A stretch of DNA of 64,000 nucleotides from Maricaulis maris (GCF_036322705.1 NZ_AP027270.1:1048501-1112500), one strand, 5' to 3'. Numbered from the stretch's first letter, positions 7,394 to 19,248 are shown. The notes: a model not told the origin generated them from the letters alone. Program-made: numbers and translations.

Positions 7394-8514
7394 GGGCGGT
7401 GATCACGATGCGTAATTTGCTGCTCGCCGGAACAACGCGCGGATCTGTTACTCCCGACACGCATGAGGCGCGCCGCCGTCAGGCCGACGCATTCACACAA
7501 TCAGGCGACCATGATCGCGCAATGGCGCTTTGGGAGGATGTCCATTCGCAGACCTGCTCTCCCGAGGACGGCCTGAACGCCGCCGTTGCGGCCTTTCGCT
7601 GCGACAAATGGGAAACAGCCTGGCCGCTTTATGAAAACCGCTACCTACGCAATCCGGAAGGAAACTTGCCAGCGATCACCTGCGCTGACACCGGAGCCAA
7701 GATCCCGCACTGGACAGGAGGACCGCCGCCAAGAAGGCTTCTGATCATCGCCGAACAGGGCCTCGGTGACACATTTCATTTCCTGCGTTATGTCCGCCGT
7801 CTTATTGAGGAGGAGGTAACGGTCACGCTCGCTGAGTGGCCCCACCTGCATCCTTTGCTCAAGTCCGTCCATCCTCAGCTCAGGCTCACGCCACGCAACA
7901 AAGCAGTTACCGCGGAAGCCGGCGATGCTTTCGTGCGTCTCATGAGCCTACCTCTTAGAATGGGAATTGCAGCGCCGTATTTCGACAGTCCGTATCTTGC
8001 CGCCCGTTCCAGCTTGGCGAGGCGGCTTTCGAAGGTCATCGACCCGGCGCGTTGCAATATCGGTCTTGTCTGGCAAGGCAATCCCGATCACAAACAAGAT
8101 CTTAGACGCTCGATCCGTCTTGACGACTTCGCCTTGCTTGCGGAACGCGAGGACTGTTGTCTGATTAGTCTTCAACACGGGCACGGTCAGGGGCAGATCC
8201 AGGATGTCCCCTTTGCCGACCGCCTCGTCTTGCCCGCCGGGCTAGATTCCGGAAAGGCCAGCTTCCTCGGGACAGCAGCACTCATTTCCCAGCTCGACGC
8301 GATTGTAACGGTCGACACGGCGACAGCCCATCTGGCCGGGGCTATGGGCAGAAAGGTCCTCCTCTTGCTGCATGCCCCCGACCCAGACTGGCGTTGGGGG
8401 GCGAGCCGGAACAACACACCCTGGTACCCCAACACTCAGCTGTTCCGACAGTCGCAACAAGGCGACTGGAGCGAGCCGATCACTCGCGTGGCGGCCGCCA
8501 TTGCGTCTTTGTAG
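7390..8514 (+). CDS. TPR-linked GT9-like glycosyltransferase
   Basis: A 374-residue cytoplasmic protein. A short N-terminal helical part (about 20-90, ADAFTQSGDHDRAMALWEDV) looks like degenerate tetratricopeptide repeats. The rest matches the TPR-associated family 9 glycosyltransferase (heptosyltransferase-like) fold: IAEQGLGDTFHFLRYVRRL at the first nucleotide-sugar-binding loop and VTVDTATAHLAGAMG near the C-terminus, then the DWRWG...WYPNTQLFRQ block typical of these proteins. Its start overlaps the exporter stop by four bases, so it is the last gene of the operon. It could glycosylate the exported protein before secretion, as happens with some secreted adhesins; that role is inferred from position only. 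Confidence 0.75.
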   Translation: MRAVITMRNLLLAGTTRGSVTPDTHEARRRQADAFTQSGDHDRAMALWEDVHSQTCSPEDGLNAAVAAFRCDKWETAWPLYENRYLRNPEGNLPAITCADTGAKIPHWTGGPPPRRLLIIAEQGLGDTFHFLRYVRRLIEEEVTVTLAEWPHLHPLLKSVHPQLRLTPRNKAVTAEAGDAFVRLMSLPLRMGIAAPYFDSPYLAARSSLARRLSKVIDPARCNIGLVWQGNPDHKQDLRRSIRLDDFALLAEREDCCLISLQHGHGQGQIQDVPFADRLVLPAGLDSGKASFLGTAALISQLDAIVTVDTATAHLAGAMGRKVLLLLHAPDPDWRWGASRNNTPWYPNTQLFRQSQQGDWSEPITRVAAAIASL

Positions 8515-8608
8515 CAATGCGAAAAGCGGCAAGAGGGTCGGGACATTCAGCGATGGGTGCTGTCAGACAAAAACGGATCGGTCTCGAAGGACCGGGTTTG
8601 ACCCTGTA

Positions 8609-8930
8609 TCAGGCCACGAGCTGACGCCATTCGGCCACGGCTTGGGTACTGTTTTCCTTGAATTCTTCGCGGCGGTAGAAATGGCGTTCGAGATTGAAGT
8701 GATTGTGAACTGGGGACTGGACGGCGGCGAACTTTTGAAGACTTCGCATCGACCTGAACCGGTTCATGATCTTCTCTCGTCGCCGCAATGGCTGGTGTGA
8801 GTTTTCGGCCCGGTTGTTGAGCCACCTCCCGGTTTCCTGCCGGCTGGCAATTCCGAGTTCACGAAGCGCCGCTCTGTAGGACGGAAGCTTATCGGTCACG
8901 ACCCGGTCCGGCGCCCCATATCGCTTCATC
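8609..8930 (-). pseudogene. IS6-family transposase, C-terminal remnant
   Basis: The minus-strand frame from 8930 to the stop at 8609 encodes the last about 106 residues of an IS6-family transposase: MKRYGAPDRVVTDKLPSYRA carries the second catalytic Asp, and the final Glu lies in NNRAENSHQPLRRREK. The N-terminal half, including the helix-turn-helix and first Asp, is missing because an IS66 end abuts it at 8931. The remnant cannot move by itself. Confidence 0.85.
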
Positions 8931-9142
8931 GTAACCGTCCGGCCAACCCGCCCTACCAGGGGCGACGCACCTGTCTTACGCTCAGTTTCGCTGAGCGTAA
9001 GACCAGGGCATGAGGTCTTCAAGGCGAGTGATCTTGGTGTCGGCGATGTTGGCGAGGACATCGGTGAGCCAGGATTGCGGATCGACATCGTTGAGCTTGG
9101 CGGTCTCGATGAGGGTGTAGGCGATCGCCGCGGACTTGCCGC
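8931..9142 (-). mobile_element. IS66 right-end remnant, duplicate of 21548-21759
   Basis: Starting with GTAACCGTCCGGCC, the typical GTAA terminus of IS66 elements, these 212 bases match the right end of the IS66 copy at 21548 apart from a few substitutions, in the same orientation. They encode the last codons of the TnpC frame on the minus strand. The match stops at about 9142, where unrelated sequence begins, so the rest of the element has been deleted. The remnant interrupts an IS6 transposase on one side and an unknown gene on the other. Confidence 0.85.
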
Positions 9143-9484
9143 GATAGCGGGGAAGCCTTTCTTCTCGAAATGATGGGTGAGCGCGCCTGGGAGGTCTCGT
9201 GCCAGCTGACCCAGGGCGATGGCGACAGTGTCGCCACCCGTGAGCGCGGCCGCGGCCTGCTCGACAATGGCCGGTTCTCGGTCGGTGATGTGGTCAGCGG
9301 GCTGTGCACCTATTCGGTGCCCGATCGCGGTGAGCTCCGCCTCACGCTCAATGTCGAGCACACCCAGCTGGACTGCCCCTTCACGGTGACCGAAGCCGGC
9401 TTCTGCCGCGCCTATCTGCAACCGGGCGACAGCGGCAGCTTCAACATCCAGCGCCGCACGACGCCGGTCTCGACCGGTTCGTAA
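9143..9484 (+). pseudogene. C-terminal fragment of an unrecognised protein
   Basis: From the IS66 junction at 9143 a frame stays open for 113 codons and ends with a stop at 9482-9484. The sequence reads like a real protein end: SCQLTQGDGDSVATRERGRG, then alternating strands with four Cys (SCQL, GLCTYSV, LDCPFTV, GFCRAYL) whose spacing suggests two disulfides and an extracytoplasmic location. The start is missing, cut off by the IS66 remnant. No family recognised. It is followed by strong hairpins that probably terminated its transcript. Confidence 0.45.
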
Positions 9485-9529
9485 GCGCTGAACCAGCCTG
9501 AAGCCTGTACGAAGCACACAGGTTGAAAG

Positions 9530-9613
9530 ACGCTCGGCTGCCCCCCGCAGCCGGGCGTTTCTGTGTCGCCGACCGGCAACCCAAACGAAAACGGACCGCC
9601 CGGGCGGCCCGTT
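9530..9613. terminator. Two hairpins, probable terminator
   Basis: CGCTCGGCTGC at 9531-9541 pairs with GCAGCCGGGCG (about 9547-9557, one G-T pair), followed by TTTCT, a plausible terminator for the fragment ending at 9484. A second hairpin around 9592-9611 (ACGGACCGCC / GGCGGCCCGT) has A-rich sequence on its left side and could act on the other strand. Confidence 0.6.
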
Positions 9614-9721
9614 GTGTCGTGATGTCTCTTGAAGGAGATGGTGCCCAGGAGAAGAGCGCGGCGGAATTTTCACATTCTTCAATGCGCTGCAATTTCATAG
9701 CGTTATGTTTGCCGCATTCGA

Positions 9722-9757
9722 TTGGTACATGGCGCGTTGTTAATCTCCATGTACCAA
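9722..9757. promoter_or_regulatory. 11-bp inverted repeat upstream of the metal cluster
   Basis: TTGGTACATGG (9722-9732) and its exact complement CCATGTACCAA (9747-9757) are separated by 14 bases, about 130 bases before the His-rich protein gene. Symmetry and position suggest a regulator operator controlling the czc cluster; no regulator gene is next to it, so the cognate protein is unknown. Confidence 0.5.
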
Positions 9758-9884
9758 ATCGTGGTGCGCCGCTGGGGTCAAGGCCGTGTGTGTCCTTCGT
9801 CCGCTTCAGCCGATCCCGGCCATCATTCTTGACCTCTTCCGCTCATGGCGGCACTAATGGGTTGTAGTTTTCCTCTTGGGGCCT

Positions 9885-10274
9885 ATGCGGCACGTTCTGA
9901 CATTCCTGCTGATTGCCATGCTGGCTTGGCTCGGACCTGTGTCCGGGGCGGAGGCGCATACGCATGAGGAGAGGGCGGAGCATCTTCATACGGATGTGGA
10001 GGAGGATCATCATCACGAGAATGTCCACCATCATCGGGGCGCGGATCGCGAGATTGATCTGACCAAGATGCGCAAGGGGGCGGATGTCGATGCGGGCGAA
10101 ACCTCGGATGTGACATTGCATGCCCATGTCCATATGGATGGTGCGCCGATGGCTGCGTCGATTAGGATGCAAGCTGCAGAAACGGTGAGGCCGGTGCGGT
10201 CCCTGAGCCATGTCGTGCCGGAGCCTGATCCTGGATTGGGCGGGCTGAGACGGCCTCCCAAATCGACCCTGTAA
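9885..10274 (+). CDS. Secreted histidine-rich protein of the metal-efflux cluster
   Basis: A 129-residue protein with a signal peptide (MRHVLTFLLIAMLAWLGPVSG) followed by a His/Glu-rich stretch with HTHEERAEHLHTD, EEDHHHEN and VHHHRGADRE. Such proteins buffer or sense divalent metals in the periplasm, and the gene leads the CzcCBA cluster 64 bases ahead of the outer-membrane factor. The ATG at 9885 is preferred over a TTG nine bases upstream because it begins the signal peptide. The C-terminal half (HAHVHMDGAPMAAS) has further His. Which metal is bound cannot be told from sequence; Zn, Cd, Co or Ni are likely given the neighbours. Confidence 0.75.
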   Translation: MRHVLTFLLIAMLAWLGPVSGAEAHTHEERAEHLHTDVEEDHHHENVHHHRGADREIDLTKMRKGADVDAGETSDVTLHAHVHMDGAPMAASIRMQAAETVRPVRSLSHVVPEPDPGLGGLRRPPKSTL

Positions 10275-10338
10275 CGACCTGAACCGGCAGTCGGCTTGAC
10301 CGGCTGCGCGTTGCTTCTCGTATACAGGACACATTTCC

Positions 10339-11604
10339 ATGCGAACCTCATCATGTTTGCTCGCGCTGGCCGCGATGCAAATCCTCGTGGCACCCGCCAG
10401 TGCGGTGGCCCAGAGGGCTCAGCCATCAATGCTGAGCCTGGACGAAGCGTTGGCGCGAGCCCTCGCCGAAGCTCCCGAACTCACAGCTGCCGATGCCCGT
10501 ATCGATGCCAGTATCCAGCGCATTGACAGTGCGGCCCGGCGGCCCAATCCGACCCTGGATTTCACCTCCGATGGCGTGCTGGGAACAGGCGAGCGCAACC
10601 TCTTCAACGAGGCGGAAGCCGCTGTCGGTATCATGCAGCCCTGGGAGCGCGGGGGTGATCGCGAAGCCCGCTCCACCTTGGCCGAACGGGAACGCGACCT
10701 TCGGGTCGTGCGAGCCGAGATCGCCCGGCGGGATCTGATACAACAAGTCGAGCTGGCCTATCTCGAAACTCAGGCAGAGCGCATGCGCCATGCCATCACC
10801 GAAGATCGCATCGCCTCACTGGAAGCGCTGGCCGCCATCGTCGACCGTCGCGTGCAGGCCGCACGGGACCCACGCATGGCCCGTGACCGGATCGAGGCCC
10901 GTCTGGCCGAAGCCCGGATCGACGCCGGACTGGCCCAGCGCCGTGTTGCGACCAGTGCCACCATCCTGGCCTCCTATTGGGGCGGCCTGCCGGACTTCAC
11001 GGTGGACGCCCAGAGCTTCGTGTCACCGGGGGATCTGGGTTCCAGCCCGGCGAACCCGGACACGCCCGAAATCGCCCTCCTGCGAGCCCAGAGAGCCCGA
11101 AGTGATGCGGAGATCGGTCTGGAAACGGCCCGCGCCGTGCCGGACGCCAATGTCGGCCTTGAGCTGCGTCACTTCCAGTCCTCCAATGATGTGGCGCTTG
11201 GGGTGCGGTTCTCCATCCCGCTGCAAGTGTGGAATGCCAATCGGGCCAATATTGCATCGGCCCGATCCGAAGCAGCCGCGATTGATGCCGACTTGGTAGC
11301 CCGCGAGCGTATGGTCCAGCGCCAGGTCCAAGCCCTGATCCTGCGCCGTCAGGCGGCGGCCGGAGAACTGGCGGCCCTGGAGGAGGCGGTGATCCCACCA
11401 CTGCAGGCAGCCCTGGAACAGGCCCAGACCGGCTTTGCCCGTGGCAGTTTCTCCTTCCTGGAAATCTATGATGTCCAGCAGGCCCTGATCGATGCGCGGC
11501 TGCGCTCGGTCGATGCCCTGTTTGCCATCCACCAGTCCGACATCCAGCTGCGACGCCTGACCGGCGGCAGCCCGAACATGCCACAGAGCATGGGAGACGA
11601 GTAA
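10339..11604 (+). CDS. czcC: CzcC-type outer-membrane efflux factor
   Basis: A 421-residue TolC-family channel of a heavy-metal RND pump. A signal peptide (MRTSSCLLALAAMQILVAPASA) precedes two outer-membrane efflux protein repeats made of long helices. The segment following DFTSDGVLGTGERNLFNEAE resembles the CzcC subfamily, and the C-terminus has FLEIYDVQQALIDARL, typical of the second repeat. The stop overlaps the start of czcB by one base (TAATG), so translation is coupled. With CzcB and CzcA it should form a trans-envelope pump for divalent cations. Confidence 0.88.
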   Translation: MRTSSCLLALAAMQILVAPASAVAQRAQPSMLSLDEALARALAEAPELTAADARIDASIQRIDSAARRPNPTLDFTSDGVLGTGERNLFNEAEAAVGIMQPWERGGDREARSTLAERERDLRVVRAEIARRDLIQQVELAYLETQAERMRHAITEDRIASLEALAAIVDRRVQAARDPRMARDRIEARLAEARIDAGLAQRRVATSATILASYWGGLPDFTVDAQSFVSPGDLGSSPANPDTPEIALLRAQRARSDAEIGLETARAVPDANVGLELRHFQSSNDVALGVRFSIPLQVWNANRANIASARSEAAAIDADLVARERMVQRQVQALILRRQAAAGELAALEEAVIPPLQAALEQAQTGFARGSFSFLEIYDVQQALIDARLRSVDALFAIHQSDIQLRRLTGGSPNMPQSMGDE

Positions 11605-12857
11605 TGACCATCCGAAACATTTTCACGACCGCCCTGTGCGGCTCCACGGCGCTCGCGCTGATCGCCTGCTCTCCCAGCGCCCCGGAAGCCTCCGGCGGAG
11701 GCGGCCATGGTGAATCCGTAGCAGAAGAGTATGAGCGTGGCCCGCATCGCGGTCGCATGCTGCGCCAGGGCGACTTCGCTTTGGAACTCACCATTTTCGA
11801 GGACGGGGTCGATCCCGAATTCCGCCTCTTCCCCTATCTCAACGGCCAGCCGGTTGATCCCACCCGCGTCAGTGCGACCATCGAACTGACGCGCTTGGGT
11901 GGGCAGATCGACCGCTTTGAGTTCACCCCCCAGGAAGACTTCCTGCGCGGTGATGGTGTGGTGACCGAACCCCACTCCTTCGATGTGGCGGTCACAGCTT
12001 CCATGCCGGGTGTGAACGGGCGCTGGCAATATGAGTCGTATGAGGGCCGCACCACGATCGCTTCGGAACAAGCCGAAGCGGGCGGCATTGCCGTAGCCGT
12101 CACCGGTCCGGCGACACTGGACGAGATGGTCGAGGTCTATGGCGAGATCGAACTGATGCCGGAAGGTCGCGCCGAGCTGCGCGGCTGGCTGCCGGGGCGT
12201 GTCGTCGCCCTCAATGCCAGCATCGGGGACCGCGTCGAGGTCGGTCAGACCCTGGCCCGCATCACGGCCACGGAAAGCCTGCAGACCTATTCCGTCACCT
12301 CACCGATCAGCGGTGTCGTGGTGGAACGCGGGGCGACGCTGAATGGTCCGACCGGCAGCGAACCGCTCTTCGTGGTCGCTGACCCCAGCCAGCTGCATGC
12401 AGAACTCTTCATCTATCCCGGCGACCTCGGCGCTGTCGCGACCGGTCAGCCGGTTCATGTAAGCAGCTTCGACGGCGGACGCAGCGTGGAGAGCGAGATC
12501 GAATTCCTCTCTCCGATGATCGATCCGGCGAGCCAGCGGGCCATCGCCCATGTGGAAATCCCCAATGAGGATGGCCAATGGCGCCCCGGCGAACGCATCC
12601 GCGCCCGCATCGAGGTGGGTGAGTTCGATGTGCCGCTCGCCGTCCGCACGGACGCCCTGCAGCGCTTCCGCGACTTCACGGTCGTCTATGCCCAGTTCGG
12701 TGACACCTATGAGGTCCGCATGCTGGACCTCGGCCGCCAGACGCCGCAATGGACGGAAATCCTGGGCGGCATCGACCCAGGTGTGACCTATGTCAGCGAG
12801 GCCGCCTTCCTGATCACGGCGGATGTCATGAAGTCCGGCGCGAGCCACGATCACTAG
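11604..12857 (+). CDS. czcB: CzcB-type periplasmic adaptor lipoprotein
   Basis: A 417-residue membrane fusion protein with a lipoprotein signal (LALIACSPS, lipid-modified Cys at about residue 22). A His-containing N-terminal domain follows (GGHGESVAEEYERGPHRGRM), then the lipoyl halves GRVVALNASIGDRVEVGQ and SPISGVVVERGATLNGP, and beta-barrel and membrane-proximal domains. The C-terminus ends SGASHDH. The extra N-terminal domain and terminal His residues are common in metal-specific adaptors and may hand metal ions to CzcA. It sits between czcC and czcA, nine bases from the latter. Confidence 0.88.
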   Translation: MTIRNIFTTALCGSTALALIACSPSAPEASGGGGHGESVAEEYERGPHRGRMLRQGDFALELTIFEDGVDPEFRLFPYLNGQPVDPTRVSATIELTRLGGQIDRFEFTPQEDFLRGDGVVTEPHSFDVAVTASMPGVNGRWQYESYEGRTTIASEQAEAGGIAVAVTGPATLDEMVEVYGEIELMPEGRAELRGWLPGRVVALNASIGDRVEVGQTLARITATESLQTYSVTSPISGVVVERGATLNGPTGSEPLFVVADPSQLHAELFIYPGDLGAVATGQPVHVSSFDGGRSVESEIEFLSPMIDPASQRAIAHVEIPNEDGQWRPGERIRARIEVGEFDVPLAVRTDALQRFRDFTVVYAQFGDTYEVRMLDLGRQTPQWTEILGGIDPGVTYVSEAAFLITADVMKSGASHDH

Positions 12858-16034
<3,177 letters not shown>

Positions 16035-16105
16035 TCCCCTCATGATCCGGTCCGGGCGTCCTGTCCGGGCCGGGTCATCGGCCCGACTTCACTTCGGAGT
16101 ATCAC

Positions 16106-16822
16106 ATGTTTTCATTCCCGCCCAATTCGGGCTCAAACCGGTCGCTATGGGCGGTCTTCGCAGCGCTCTCTGCGTGTCTCCTGGTGGGCGGCGATGCGCT
16201 GGCCCACGGGGTCACGGAAGGCGACAAGGGCTATATCCAGGAGATCACGGGCATCAATCTGATCCCCTTCCTCTATCTGGGCGCTAAGCACATGGTGACG
16301 GGGTATGACCACCTCCTCTTCCTGTTCGGCGTGGTCTTCTTCCTCTACCGGCTCAAGCATGTCGGCATCTATGTCAGCCTGTTCGCCATCGGCCATTCCA
16401 CCACCATGCTGGCTGGTGTCTTCTTCAATATCGGGCTTAACGCCTATCTGATCGACGCCATTATCGGCCTGTCCGTTGTCTACAAAGCGATGGACAATCT
16501 GGGAGCCTTCCAGCGCTGGTTCGGCGTGCAGCCTTCCACCAAGGCCGCCACGCTGGTCTTCGGCCTGTTCCACGGTTTCGGCCTGTCGACCAAGCTGATC
16601 GACTATGACATCGCGCCGGACGGGCTCCTGCCCAACCTCCTGGCCTTCAATGTCGGGGTTGAGGTCGGCCAGCTTCTGGCCCTGGCGGCGATCCTGATCG
16701 CGATGGGCTTCTGGCGGCGCACGGCGAGCTTTGCCCGTCATGCCTTCCTCGCCAACGCCATTCTCATGTGCGCCGGCTTCATCCTGATGGGCTATCAGCT
16801 CACCGGCTACTTCGTCGCGTAG
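16106..16822 (+). CDS. HupE/UreJ-type membrane protein
   Basis: A 238-residue protein with an N-terminal hydrophobic segment and about six further membrane helices. The motif KHMVTGYDHLLFLFGVVFF is the conserved His/Asp-containing helix of HupE/UreJ proteins, which carry nickel or cobalt; a second His-rich helix reads FGLFHGFGLSTK. It lies 71 bases after czcA and 23 bases before the anchor protein, so it belongs to the metal cluster. Whether it imports metal or works with the efflux pump is not clear from sequence. Confidence 0.8.
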   Translation: MFSFPPNSGSNRSLWAVFAALSACLLVGGDALAHGVTEGDKGYIQEITGINLIPFLYLGAKHMVTGYDHLLFLFGVVFFLYRLKHVGIYVSLFAIGHSTTMLAGVFFNIGLNAYLIDAIIGLSVVYKAMDNLGAFQRWFGVQPSTKAATLVFGLFHGFGLSTKLIDYDIAPDGLLPNLLAFNVGVEVGQLLALAAILIAMGFWRRTASFARHAFLANAILMCAGFILMGYQLTGYFVA

Positions 16823-16845
16823 ACACAGATTTTCGGAGATTTCCC

Positions 16846-17532
16846 ATGTTCAATTCCCAACTCCCGTCCCGCGACGATCTTCCGTCCAGCGAGAGCCTTT
16901 TGAAGTCCGCCCTGGTGGCGCTGGTAGCCGCCATCGTCATTCTGGTGACCATCGTCCTGCCCGCCGAATACGGCATCGACCCGACCCGGATCGGCCGTGT
17001 CCTTGGGCTCACCCAGATGGGCGAGATCAAGATGCAGCTCGCCGAGGAGGCGACTGCTGATCGCGAAACCACAACTGCGCAGGCCGGATCTGCGGCACCG
17101 CAGGAAGCCGCTGTCTCGTCTGCTGCCGTCATCCCACAGGACACACCTGCTGAAACAGCTGTGCCGGAGGAAGCCACACCGGTGACCGAGGCTCCGGTCG
17201 AGCCTGCGGCCCCGGAATGGCGCGACACGATCTCCATCACCCTCCAGCCGGGTGAGGCCACGGAGGTCAAGCTGACCATGCGGCAAGGAGGGACCGCCAT
17301 CTATGAATGGACGACGGACCAGGCCGGACTGAATTCCGACCTGCACGGGGACAACCCGCAGGACGCCTTCATCTCCTACCGCCAGGGGCGAAACGAGTCT
17401 GGCGACAGCGGCGAGTTCGCGGCCGAGTTCGACGGGCATCATGGCTGGTTCTGGCGCAATCGGGCCGATGTCGCCGTGACGGTCACGCTGCGCACGCGCG
17501 GGGCCTACAGCGAATTCAACCGGTTATTCTAA
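16846..17532 (+). CDS. Single-span membrane anchor protein of czc clusters
   Basis: A 228-residue protein with one membrane helix near the N-terminus (about 23-43, LVALVAAIVILVTIVLPAEYG), then an Ala/Pro/Glu/Thr-rich linker (about 70-125). A C-terminal folded domain with His/Trp-rich sequence (EFDGHHGWFWRNRADVAV) probably sits in the periplasm. ATG 16846 is chosen because TTTCGGAG lies just upstream. Proteins of this form often follow HupE-like genes in alphaproteobacterial metal clusters; their biochemical role is not known to me. The Asp/His/Trp patch could bind metal. Confidence 0.65.
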   Translation: MFNSQLPSRDDLPSSESLLKSALVALVAAIVILVTIVLPAEYGIDPTRIGRVLGLTQMGEIKMQLAEEATADRETTTAQAGSAAPQEAAVSSAAVIPQDTPAETAVPEEATPVTEAPVEPAAPEWRDTISITLQPGEATEVKLTMRQGGTAIYEWTTDQAGLNSDLHGDNPQDAFISYRQGRNESGDSGEFAAEFDGHHGWFWRNRADVAVTVTLRTRGAYSEFNRLF

Positions 17533-17587
17533 TGGATGGCGGCCCGGTAACCTAGTCGGGGCGTTAATCCGGTGCATGGAGAGCGGC

Positions 17588-18637
17588 ATGATCCGTATCG
17601 GCGAGGCCTTTCAGGGCCGCGATAATCGTTTCACACCGATCCGGATCCTCTTGGCGAGCCTGGTCATCCTCGAACATCTTTTCGTCGTGGCGATGGGAAC
17701 TGGCAGCCAGTCCCTTGTCAGTCTGCAGGGCTGGTCTCCCGGTTATCTGGCCGTGAATTGCTTCTTCATCCTATCCGGCTTTCTCATTGCCGGGAGCCTG
17801 GATCGGCGGCGGAACCTGTTTCGCTTCGTGCTGGCGCGAGCCTTGCGCCTCTGGCCTGCCCTCATCGTTCTTTCGCTTGCGGCCGTCCTGATCCTCGGCC
17901 CGGTCGCAACCGGCCTGTCTCCTGCGGCTTACTGGCAGTCCGCGCAGACATGGCTCTTCATCCCCAACATTGTCTTTTTCGCTGACACCTCTGGTGGCCC
18001 GGCGGGTGTCTTTATCGGCAATCCGGCACCGGGTGAATTCTCGGCCTCGCTGTGGACGTTGCGCTATGAAGTCCTGGCCTATGCGGCTGCAGCACTGCTG
18101 TTCTTCACGCGGGCGCTGTGGAGGCCGCTCGCGATCAGCCTGCTGTGGCTCGGGATGTCAGCCTTGGTTGTTTATTTGGCCCTCCGGCACCCGGAAGCAC
18201 CGGCCGTCTTCATCGAGGGCAGTCGGCTGGCAGCTGCCTTCCTGTTGGGTGTGGTGGCGTACACTCTGCGTGACCGCATTCCGCTGACCCCGATCCCCCT
18301 TGCCGTAGCCTTGCCGCTGGCCTGGTTCCTGGGCGACCATCCCGCCGCACAGATCGTCTGGAACCTCGCCCTAGCAACGCTGGTCCTCTGGGTCGGGCTG
18401 TCCCGGCTCGACCGAGTGCCGACCGGTTCCAGCCTGCCAGACTGGCCCTACGGCCTCTACATCTGGCACTACCCCTTGTTCCAGCTGGTCTGGCATTGGG
18501 GCTGGGCAACATCGCTGCTTCACCTCGCCATGATAGGCATTCCGATCACGGCGGCTGCTGCGGCGCTGTCCTGGCATTTTGTGGAGAAACCTGCACTGGG
18601 GTTGTCGGGGCGGCTATTCAGATCAAGCCACGGCTGA
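17588..18637 (+). CDS. Acyltransferase family 3 membrane protein (OafA/NodX type)
   Basis: A 349-residue integral membrane acyltransferase with about ten helices. The N-terminal block RFTPIRILLASLVILEHLFV matches the family's first helix with its catalytic His, and NCFFILSGFLIAGSLDRR is the FF.LSGFL motif. Such enzymes transfer acetyl or other acyl groups to surface polysaccharides or lipids. ATG 17588 is preferred because GGAGAG precedes it; ATG 17576 would add four residues. It is not obviously connected with metal resistance and may be cargo, or modify an exported glycan. Confidence 0.8.
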   Translation: MIRIGEAFQGRDNRFTPIRILLASLVILEHLFVVAMGTGSQSLVSLQGWSPGYLAVNCFFILSGFLIAGSLDRRRNLFRFVLARALRLWPALIVLSLAAVLILGPVATGLSPAAYWQSAQTWLFIPNIVFFADTSGGPAGVFIGNPAPGEFSASLWTLRYEVLAYAAAALLFFTRALWRPLAISLLWLGMSALVVYLALRHPEAPAVFIEGSRLAAAFLLGVVAYTLRDRIPLTPIPLAVALPLAWFLGDHPAAQIVWNLALATLVLWVGLSRLDRVPTGSSLPDWPYGLYIWHYPLFQLVWHWGWATSLLHLAMIGIPITAAAAALSWHFVEKPALGLSGRLFRSSHG

Positions 18638-18683
18638 AGGACCCGGCAGCCCGGTCTTCACCATCTCGCGAACGGAGCGCATA

Positions 18684-19040
18684 ATGCTTTGGCTGGTCAT
18701 CAAATCCCTCATCTCCGGTGTCCTGGTTGGCATCGTTTCGGAAGCGGCCAAGCGCAGCGCGGCCATGGGCGCGTTGGTCGCCTCCCTGCCCATCGTCTCC
18801 GTCCTGGGCATGGTCTGGCTCTGGCAGGAGACGAAGGACACCAACCGGCTCGCCGACCACGCCGAAGCCACCTTCTGGTTCGTCCTGCCGTCCCTGCCCA
18901 TGTTCCTGCTGATCCCCGCGCTGCTTCGGCGCGGCATCGGCTTTTGGCCATCCCTGATACTGGGCTGTGTAGTAACCGTGGGGCTGTATCTCGCCATGAC
19001 CTGGCTGGGTCCGCGACTAGGGTTGCGGCCGCCGTCTTGA
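18684..19040 (+). CDS. DUF3147-type small membrane protein
   Basis: A 118-residue protein with four predicted helices (LISGVLVGIVSEAAKRSAAM, ASLPIVSVLGMVWLW, WFVLPSLPMFLLIPALL, LILGCVVTVGLYLAM). The conserved polar first-to-second helix loop matches the DUF3147 family. AACGGAG precedes the ATG at 18684 by about six bases. Function unknown; these proteins often occur in accessory regions next to metal genes. It is the last gene before the resolvase segment. Confidence 0.65.
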   Translation: MLWLVIKSLISGVLVGIVSEAAKRSAAMGALVASLPIVSVLGMVWLWQETKDTNRLADHAEATFWFVLPSLPMFLLIPALLRRGIGFWPSLILGCVVTVGLYLAMTWLGPRLGLRPPS

Positions 19041-19168
19041 CGATCAACCAACCCGACCAGCCGGACCGCACTAAAACAGATGGGGGCGGATGCGTGCGAA
19101 ATATTGCCCGCCCCGCAAAGCACCGCTTGACCTTGCCCTAGTGACGCCGCCTCAAGAGCGCCCCAGCG

Positions 19169-19235
19169 AGCGTCACACACATACTTATTGACCTTTGACG
19201 CTCGATGCGTCATTAGCTCAAGAGTTATGTGACGC
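19169..19235. other. Res-like recombination site A (two palindromic subsites)
   Basis: Subsite I (19169-19201, 33 bp) is bounded by AGCGTCAC and TTTGACGC and matches, in inverted orientation, 29 of 33 bases of 26799-26831. Subsite II (19207-19235, 29 bp) again has GCGTCA and TGACGC ends with CTC/GAG symmetry at its centre. They lie just upstream of a serine recombinase gene, the normal place of a resolvase res site. Function is inferred; symmetry and the matching site at the other recombinase are observed. Confidence 0.65.
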
Positions 19236-19248
19236 TTGCGAGGGTGCG

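Noticed and set aside
9170-9484. A complete small gene starting at 9170
   Set aside because: The frame is open back to the IS66 junction at 9143 and reads like the inside of a protein, so it is better called a truncated gene.
9629-9660. TGGTGCCCAGGAG, like the complement of a tRNA 3' end with CCA
   Set aside because: The following bases do not give a T arm (no GGATTCGAACC-type sequence), so no tRNA or convincing tRNA fragment can be drawn.
8609-9682. A single 357-codon minus-strand frame
   Set aside because: It joins an IS6 remnant, an IS66 end and antisense of an unrelated fragment; only the IS6 part (8609-8930) is a real coding remnant.
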